Positions 1 to 4,159 of a DNA stretch of 7,707 bases are shown piece by piece. Each line of letters opens with the position of its first letter. Positions within the stretch are counted from its first letter, which is position 1. The stretch covers positions 1 through 7,707 of the forward strand of contig QHBV01000135.1 in NCBI GenBank assembly GCA_003244035.1, given 5' to 3'. Made by a program: the position numbers and the translations under genes. Under the pieces are notes generated by a model, which worked only from the letters and a program-made list of their open reading frames with translations, made no database searches and was not told the DNA's origin. The DNA comes from Solirubrobacterales bacterium (GTDB lineage: Bacteria; Actinomycetota; Thermoleophilia; Solirubrobacterales; Solirubrobacteraceae).

Positions 1-903
1 ATGATGCTCGACCCCAAGCGCACCTTCGACGAGCTGATCGAGCGCATCGCCGCCGATCCGGAGCGCGCGGACGAGATCAAGGCCAACCGTGTCTACCGCG
101 AGCTCTCGACGGCGGTCTCGGGCTCCCAGGAGTTCACCGCCGTGGCCAAGCTCTACGAGCTGGCGCGCGAGGGCGGCTTCGACCTGCTGGTGCTGGACAC
201 GCCTCCCTCACGCAACGCGCTGGACTTCCTCGACGCGCCCGGCCGGCTGACCTCGTTTCTGGAAGGCCGAGCTCTGAAGGCGTTCATCCGGCCCACCGGC
301 CTGGGGATGCGCGTCCTGGGACGGGGCGCGGCCCCGCTGCTGTCGGCGCTGCGCAAGGTGACCGGCGTGGACCTGATCTCCGACCTGTCGACCTTCTTCG
401 GTCTGCTGGGCGACATGACCGAGGACTTCACCGAGCGCGCCGCGGCCGTCGAGCAGATGCTCAAGGCCCCCACGAGCGCGTTTCTGCTGGTCACCTCGGC
501 GCAGGTCCCGGCGATCGACGAGGCCCTCTGGTTTCGGCGCACGCTGCAGGAGGGCGGCCTGCCGTTCGCCGGGGTGATCGTCAACCGCTATCACCACGAC
601 GTGATCGGGGAGGCGGCCCCGGACGAGCTGACCGCGGCGCTGCGCGAGCAGCTGCCGGCCGGCCTGTCGGCTCGGGTGGCCGCCAACTTCGCGGACTACC
701 ACCTGCTGGCCCGCCGCGACGGGCGCAACGTCGAGCGCCTGGGCGACGAGCTGGGCGATCGGGACGGCCGGGGGCTGATCCTGGTCCCCCATCTCGACGA
801 CGACGTCCACGACATCGAGGGGCTGGAGCGCGTGCGGCTACCTGTTCGCCTCCGAGGCCGAGCGAGCGTCGCTGATCGCCGAACTGGTGGCCTGAGTCGT
901 TAA
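1..903 (+). CDS. ArsA/GET3-like anion-transporting ATPase, 5' partial, with a probable frameshift at the 3' end
   Basis: This is a soluble P-loop ATPase of the ArsA/GET3 family (SIMIBI class), in which ATP hydrolysis drives anion (arsenite) export or tail-anchored protein handling. In actinobacteria the substrate of these stand-alone ArsA-like proteins is unknown. The frame is open from base 1. The first residues, MMLDPKRTFDEL, match an internal segment of the family, so the true start and the P-loop lie before the window. The segment LLVLDTPPS (Asp66, window numbering) fits the DTxP switch II motif, and VPHLDDDVHD near the end is also typical of these proteins. No arsenite-binding cysteines are visible in this part, which argues against a classical arsenite pump. 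Near 835 the coding signal moves to the next frame (YLFASEAERASLIAELVA, stop TGA 893-895); the annotated frame instead runs through an atypical Arg-rich tail to TAA 901-903. The family call is firm, the cellular role is not. Confidence 0.85.
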   Translation: MMLDPKRTFDELIERIAADPERADEIKANRVYRELSTAVSGSQEFTAVAKLYELAREGGFDLLVLDTPPSRNALDFLDAPGRLTSFLEGRALKAFIRPTGLGMRVLGRGAAPLLSALRKVTGVDLISDLSTFFGLLGDMTEDFTERAAAVEQMLKAPTSAFLLVTSAQVPAIDEALWFRRTLQEGGLPFAGVIVNRYHHDVIGEAAPDELTAALREQLPAGLSARVAANFADYHLLARRDGRNVERLGDELGDRDGRGLILVPHLDDDVHDIEGLERVRLPVRLRGRASVADRRTGGLSR

Positions 904-910
904 ATGAGAA

Positions 911-951
911 CGCCCCGGAACCGGCGGGATATGAGGCCGGATCTCGGGGCG
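911..951 (+). terminator. Two-tier stem-loop after the ArsA-like gene
   Basis: CGCCCCG (911-917) pairs with CGGGGCG (945-951), and inside it CCGGC (921-925) pairs with GCCGG (936-940). It lies 8 to 16 nt after the two candidate stop codons, between convergent genes, where a terminator is expected. There is no T-run after the stem. U-poor terminators are common in high-GC actinobacteria, so termination is plausible but inferred. Confidence 0.45.
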
Positions 952-1002
952 CGCTCGAGGGAGGAGAGGTACTGCACGCACGATCATGCCCCCTTCGCTT
1001 TC

Positions 1003-1019
1003 AGAAGTCAAAGACTTCT
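1003..1019. repeat. AT-richer perfect 7-bp inverted repeat between convergent genes
   Basis: AGAAGTC (1003-1009), AAA, GACTTCT (1013-1019) is a perfect inverted repeat in a stretch clearly richer in A and T than its surroundings. On the plus strand two more T follow the stem. It may act as a second terminator, including for the unknown minus-strand gene that ends at 1045, although it lies 26 nt beyond that stop. A protein-binding site is also possible. The rest of 904-1044 shows no convincing gene. Confidence 0.35.
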
Positions 1020-1044
1020 TTGCATGTGCATTCATAAGGTAGAG

Positions 1045-1665
1045 CTATGAGTTCTCCGGATGGTCGCGCAGCTCAACCTCGCCCCCCGGTCGGCTGTGCA
1101 GCAGGACGGGCGGGTCTCCGGCGGCGGGCGCCCAGGTGGCGAAGCGCAGCACCACCTCCTGCCAGCGCTCGCGAGACACCGGTTGGCCGTCGACCAGCAT
1201 CGTCACCCGACCCTGGTGCAGCAGCTCCCAGACCGCCTGCTCGGCCACGCCCAGCTGCTCGGAGGCGCGCCAGCCCGGGTGGGCGGCGCCCGCCAGCGCC
1301 GCCACCACCGGAAAGCCGACCGGCTCCTGGGCGCGTCTGGCCACCTGCTCCTTGAGCGCCTCGACCGCGGGGGTCGCCTCGGCGCCGCGCCGGGTGTCGC
1401 CGATGACCGCGTCGGTCACGTCCTCGGAGTCTTTGGTGGCTGCGCCCCAGCCACGGCCGAGACCCAGCTCATCGGGTCGCACCGGCGATCCGGACAGGAC
1501 CTTGAGACGGGTGCGCTCGGGCGGCCAGCGGCGGTCGTCCTGGTCGATCATCGTCCCCCGCACCCAGGGACGCAGGAAGCGGGCGTCCAGCTCGACCCGG
1601 TCGAGGTTGAACACGCGGGCGACGTGCGGGAACTGGCGCAGCTCCAGGTGAAAGACCTCGCTCAC
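1045..1665 (-). CDS. Uncharacterised 206-aa protein coupled to pyrophosphatase
   Basis: I do not recognise a named family. The protein is soluble with no signal peptide or membrane segment. Residues 1-75 are rich in charged and aromatic residues (FLRPWV, DDRRWPPE, LGLGRGWG). Residues 97-115 look like a charged helix. Residues 134-178 (from ASEQLGVAEQ to VLRFATW) are predicted by eye to be two helices around a short strand pair, vaguely like a small winged helix, but no DNA-binding motif is clear. The GTG start at 1663-1665 overlaps the ppa stop TGA (1662-1664) as GTGA, without a clear Shine-Dalgarno of its own, so translation is probably coupled to ppa. The strong GC3 signal and the tight overlap support a real gene. 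It ends with TAG at 1045-1047. A role tied to pyrophosphate or nucleotide metabolism is only a guess from position. Confidence 0.75.
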   Translation of the reverse strand: MSEVFHLELRQFPHVARVFNLDRVELDARFLRPWVRGTMIDQDDRRWPPERTRLKVLSGSPVRPDELGLGRGWGAATKDSEDVTDAVIGDTRRGAEATPAVEALKEQVARRAQEPVGFPVVAALAGAAHPGWRASEQLGVAEQAVWELLHQGRVTMLVDGQPVSRERWQEVVLRFATWAPAAGDPPVLLHSRPGGEVELRDHPENS

Positions 1666-2171
1666 CCGGCGTCCGTGTCACCACGCTCGCGATAGCGCCT
1701 GCGGGCATCGTCGATCGAGCGCCAGGCCGCCTCCCGATCCTTCCACCCGGCGGGCTCGGAGTGACGGTCGGGATCGAGGTCCTTGTAGACCGAGAAGAAG
1801 TGAAAGATCTCGTCGCGCTGCTGCTGAGGTAGCTCGTCGAGGTGCTCATAGACGTTCCAGCGCGGATCGCTGGTCGGCACGCACACCAGCTTGTCGTCTT
1901 GGCCGTTCTCGTCGTTCATGCAGAACAGGCCGATCGGGCGCACCGGGACCAGACAGCCGGGGAACGTGGGCTCGGAGAGACAGACCAGCACATCGAGCTC
2001 ATCGCCGTCCAGACCCATCGTCTCGGGCACGAAGCCGTAGTCGGTCGGGTACACGACCGAGGCCGAGACGAAGCGGTCGAACCTGATCGCTCCCAGCGCC
2101 GGATCGAACTCGTACTTGTTGCGGCTCCCCTTGGGGATCTCCACCATGCAGATGAGTGCGTCGTCGGGCAT
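1662..2171 (-). CDS. ppa: Inorganic pyrophosphatase, family I
   Basis: Soluble cytoplasmic enzyme that hydrolyses pyrophosphate to two phosphates, using Mg2+, and so pulls forward nucleic acid synthesis, aminoacylation and other PPi-forming reactions. The predicted protein is 169 aa, the usual size for bacterial family I. The N-terminal EIPKGSRNKYEFD carries the counterparts of E. coli Glu20, Lys29 and Glu31. YPTDYGFVPET has the active-site tyrosines, DGDELDV is the family signature with the metal-binding Asp65/67/70, ENGQDDK supplies Asp102 and Lys104, and VYKDLDP gives Tyr141-Lys142. All key residues are present, so it should be active. I chose the ATG at 2171 over an in-frame GTG at 2210 because GAGGT lies 11 nt upstream and family members start close to MPDDALICMVEIPKG. 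The next gene starts inside its stop codon. Confidence 0.96.
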   Translation of the reverse strand: MPDDALICMVEIPKGSRNKYEFDPALGAIRFDRFVSASVVYPTDYGFVPETMGLDGDELDVLVCLSEPTFPGCLVPVRPIGLFCMNDENGQDDKLVCVPTSDPRWNVYEHLDELPQQQRDEIFHFFSVYKDLDPDRHSEPAGWKDREAAWRSIDDARRRYRERGDTDAG

Positions 2172-2182
2172 GGTGTGAGCGT

Positions 2183-2187
2183 ACCTC
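2183..2187 (-). promoter_or_regulatory. Ribosome binding site of ppa
   Basis: GAGGT on the minus strand, 11 nt before the ATG at 2171. It supports that start over the GTG at 2210, which would add 13 residues unlike the family. Confidence 0.5.
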
Positions 2188-2226
2188 GACGCCGGGATCC
2201 CGACGGGCACCGGGCCGAAACGCAGA

Positions 2227-2250
2227 ACGAGCGGGCCGTGGCCCGCTCGT
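2227..2250 (-). terminator. Perfect 11-bp inverted repeat upstream of ppa
   Basis: ACGAGCGGGCC (2227-2237) and GGCCCGCTCGT (2240-2250) are exact reverse complements separated by 2 nt. Read on the minus strand the stem is followed by TTCTGCGTTTCGG, which is moderately U-rich. It could be a terminator for the HEPN-like gene, or a leader hairpin or attenuator of ppa if the ppa promoter lies further upstream. A weak TATGTA box (minus strand, 2276-2281) has no good -35 partner, so I do not call a promoter. Confidence 0.45.
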
Positions 2251-2322
2251 CGCTGCAGATCGCGCTCCCCCTGACTACATACGAGCCCCAGGACTTACTG
2301 TGTTGTGCCTGGTGGGCAGAAC

Positions 2323-2344
2323 ACTCCCGGCCTATCGGCCGAGT
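2323..2344 (-). terminator. Stem-loop just after the HEPN-like gene
   Basis: CGGCC (2328-2332) pairs with GGCCG (2337-2341) around TATC, and ACT/AGT extend the stem across a 2-nt bulge. It lies about 23 nt after the TAA at 2367-2369, with only a weak U-run (TGTTCTG) after it on the minus strand. A third, bulged stem (CCAGG 2288-2292 with CCTGG 2308-2312) lies between this one and the 11-bp repeat. Together they fill most of the 195-nt gap, which otherwise holds no gene. Confidence 0.4.
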
Positions 2345-2366
2345 AGGGAGCGGTCCGTCACCCAGG

Positions 2367-3626
2367 TTAGCGAGCCGGAGCCTGCGCCGCCTCGGCGAGC
2401 AGCTCGTCAGCCACCGCGCAGAGGTCGGCATCGAGATGGCCGCAGAGCGCGTCGCGCAGGATCGCCCGCAGGTGCTCGGCGAGCTCGTCGACGAGCCTGG
2501 AGGCGCCCGGCTCGTCGGAGGCCATGCCCGTGATCACCGACCCCTCAAGGGAGATCGCTCGGGCCAGGCGCTGGGCCAGGGCGGGGCGCTCCTCGGGGGT
2601 GGCGCAGATCGCGGCCAGTCGCGTGGCCAGGCGCCCGCTGGCCGGCCCCTCGGGCTCCAGCAGCGCCCGCAGCGCGAGCAGGTAGTCGGTGAGCGCCTCG
2701 AAGGGCGCCAGTCGCTCGCAGCCCATCTCGAAGCGCGCGAGCGCCCAGGCCAGCTCTCCTCCCCCGGGCGAGCGGCGCGACACCAGGCGGTAGAAGGCCC
2801 GCAGCTCCTCCTGCTGGGCGGCCGGGATGAGGGTCAGCAGCCGCGGGCGCCCGCTGACGCCGATCGGCACCGCGCGCCAGCTGCCCGCCTCGCCGCGCGC
2901 ATAGGCCACCGGACCCAGCGCATAGCCGCCGCGCTCGAACAGGCGCAGCGCGGAGAGGATGCGACGAAAGCGCGCCCGCGCAACCGAGACCGGCGGCCGG
3001 TCGGCGCGCTCCTGGTCGATCGCCAGCAGCGCGAGCACGTTGGGCTCCTCGGTGTCTGACCACACGGCCTCCGGCGGGGCGTCGCCCAGCGCGTCGCCCC
3101 GGATCAGCGACAGGCCCTCGCCGAGCTCCAGCTCGGTCGTCGCGGGGTCCAGGGCGATCCCCAGCACCGGCGCGACCACCGTGGCGGTGCAGTGGCCCTC
3201 ATACAGGACGTGCTCCAGCTCGCCGTAGGCAGCCTCGAAGTGCGCGGGCTCGAAGCCGAAGTCACTGCGCTCGGCGAAGACGGCTCCCAGGAACGCCTTC
3301 AGGCCCGCCTCGGCGAGCCCGCGCCGGTCATCGGGCAGCTTGACCTCGCCGCGCTCCACCAGGTAGGCATCCAGCGCCTCGCAGCCCGCCAGGGCGTGGA
3401 CGGCGCCAGCGTGGCTGGGAAGCCTCTGCAGCGCCTCACGCCGGGAGGCGATGAAGTCCTCGGTGAGCGGCCGATAGACGTAGAGGCCTCGTCCAGCCGC
3501 GCTACCCCCACGCTCCTCGGTGACCTCGAAGGGGATCTCGGCACCACCCGCCGCCTCGGCGGTGAGGCGTCCGGAGGCGTCGACCGTGAAGGTCTCCAGA
3601 TGACGGTGCAGGGCGGAGTTGCGCAC
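2367..3626 (-). CDS. Uncharacterised 419-aa protein with a degenerate HEPN-like C-terminal domain
   Basis: I do not recognise a named family. There is no signal peptide or membrane segment, so it is probably cytoplasmic. Residues 1-210 are a mixed alpha/beta region with several short strands (GLYVYRPLTEDF, VLYEGHCTATVV). Residues 215-395 are mainly helical, and the block from about 275 to 395 resembles the Apea-like HEPN layout: an aromatic/LEAL-type helix (DYLLALRALLEPEG), a helix RLATRLAAICA, then the segment where HEPN RNases carry RSxIVHG. Here that segment reads EGSVITG (361-367), so the R-x4-H ribonuclease motif is missing and nuclease activity is unlikely. The listed start is GTG 3624-3626 with no convincing RBS; the frame stays open and GC3-rich upstream without any ATG, GTG or TTG, so the N-terminus is uncertain. 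It begins 79 nt after the HxlR stop on the same strand, suggesting co-transcription and HxlR control. Confidence 0.75.
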   Translation of the reverse strand: MRNSALHRHLETFTVDASGRLTAEAAGGAEIPFEVTEERGGSAAGRGLYVYRPLTEDFIASRREALQRLPSHAGAVHALAGCEALDAYLVERGEVKLPDDRRGLAEAGLKAFLGAVFAERSDFGFEPAHFEAAYGELEHVLYEGHCTATVVAPVLGIALDPATTELELGEGLSLIRGDALGDAPPEAVWSDTEEPNVLALLAIDQERADRPPVSVARARFRRILSALRLFERGGYALGPVAYARGEAGSWRAVPIGVSGRPRLLTLIPAAQQEELRAFYRLVSRRSPGGGELAWALARFEMGCERLAPFEALTDYLLALRALLEPEGPASGRLATRLAAICATPEERPALAQRLARAISLEGSVITGMASDEPGASRLVDELAEHLRAILRDALCGHLDADLCAVADELLAEAAQAPAR

Positions 3627-3705
3627 CCCGCCGGTTTCTGCGCTGCCGGCGTCGATCCTCTTGGCGCAGCGGAAGTTGCGGTGCCCCTCGACGGCCCGCG
3701 GCTGC

Positions 3706-4074
3706 TCAGGCGGCCACGACGGCCGGCGCCCGCCGGTCGACGGGATCCAGCCTGTCGCCGCATTCAGCGCCCAGCCACTGGCGCCCGTAGGCGCGCATGT
3801 CCTCGATCAGCGGCACCAGCGCTCGTCCCTTGGGCGTGAGCACGTACTCGACGCGCGGCGGCACCTCGGGGAACGTCTGGCGCTCGACGACGCCCTCCTC
3901 CTCCAGCGCCCGCAGGCGCAGCGACAGCGTGCGAGGGCTGATGCCGGCCAGAGAGCGCTCCAACTCACAGAAGCGCGAGCGTCCGTCAGCCAGATCGCGG
4001 ATCACCAGCAGCGTCCACTTTCCGCACACGATCTCGGCGGTGCGGCACACCGGGCATGTGTCATCGATTGCCAT
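3706..4074 (-). CDS. HxlR-family winged-helix transcriptional regulator
   Basis: A DNA-binding regulator of the HxlR family (122 aa, usual size), which act as dimers and often respond to redox or reactive carbonyl stress. The family hallmarks are all here: CPVC near the N-terminus (residues 7-10), GKWTLLVIRDLADGRSRF (18-35), the recognition helix around ISPRTLSLRLRALEE (45-59), and the wing VEYVLTPKGRAL (75-86). Cysteines 7, 10, 17, 36 and 105 could allow thiol sensing; this is inference. The ATG at 4072-4074 is directly preceded by a palindrome and has no Shine-Dalgarno, so the mRNA is probably leaderless or nearly so. The palindromes over the promoter suggest autorepression. The HEPN-like gene follows by 79 nt and is a likely target. 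The real effector is unknown. Confidence 0.93.
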   Translation of the reverse strand: MAIDDTCPVCRTAEIVCGKWTLLVIRDLADGRSRFCELERSLAGISPRTLSLRLRALEEEGVVERQTFPEVPPRVEYVLTPKGRALVPLIEDMRAYGRQWLGAECGDRLDPVDRRAPAVVAA

Positions 4075-4087
4075 CTCAACCGTTGAG
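4075..4087. promoter_or_regulatory. Perfect palindrome abutting the HxlR start codon, probable operator
   Basis: CTCAAC-C-GTTGAG is a perfect 6-bp inverted repeat with a single central base, directly adjoining the ATG of the HxlR gene and overlapping the downstream edge of the proposed -10 box. A dimeric HxlR protein is expected to bind a palindrome, and this position would block transcription start. The role is inferred; the symmetry is seen directly. Confidence 0.6.
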
Positions 4088-4113
4088 TCTAGCGCAGCAC
4101 TTCACCAACTGAA
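4086..4113 (-). promoter_or_regulatory. Candidate promoter of the HxlR gene
   Basis: On the minus strand TTCAGT (4108-4113) and TAGACT (4086-4091) are separated by 16 bp and resemble sigma70-type -35 and -10 boxes (3/6 and 4/6 matches). Transcription would start about 5 nt before the ATG, fitting a leaderless mRNA. The -35 box lies inside one palindrome and the -10 box touches the other. Confidence 0.35.
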
Positions 4114-4114
4114 G
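4100..4114. promoter_or_regulatory. Second inverted repeat over the -35 region of the HxlR promoter
   Basis: CTTCA-CCAAC-TGAAG has 5-bp perfect arms around 5 nt. It covers the proposed -35 box and lies right after the protease terminator. The centre is 26 bp from the centre of the palindrome at 4075-4087, about two and a half helical turns. It may be a second HxlR site or the site of another regulator, since its arms differ from the first. Confidence 0.4.
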
Positions 4115-4147
4115 CGCCCGGGCCGGCAGGTGGCGCCGGCCCGGGCG
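4115..4147 (-). terminator. Strong terminator of the secreted protease gene
   Basis: CGCCCGGGCCGGC (4115-4127) and GCCGGCCCGGGCG (4135-4147) form a perfect 13-bp GC stem with a 7-nt loop, 12 nt after the protease stop TAA (4160-4162). Only a short U-containing stretch follows on the minus strand. It separates the protease from the HxlR promoter just downstream. Confidence 0.8.
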
Positions 4148-4159
4148 TCGTCGCTGCGG

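Noticed and set aside
838..1035. Minus-strand 65-codon frame
   Set aside because: It overlaps the end of the ArsA-like gene and the intergenic hairpins, shows no family likeness and has no clear RBS.
1060..1695. Long plus-strand open frame of 211 codons
   Set aside because: It is antisense to the unknown 206-aa gene and the end of ppa, is rich in His, Arg and Gln as expected of a reverse shadow in high-GC DNA, and has no recognisable domain.
2172..2210. GTG start at 2210 for ppa
   Set aside because: It would add 13 residues (VGIPASRYAHT region) absent from the family; the ATG at 2171 has GAGGT upstream.
1842..3059. Plus-strand open frame of 405 codons
   Set aside because: It runs antisense across ppa, an intergenic region and the HEPN-like gene. 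The composition is typical of an antisense shadow and the pyrophosphatase it overlaps is certain.
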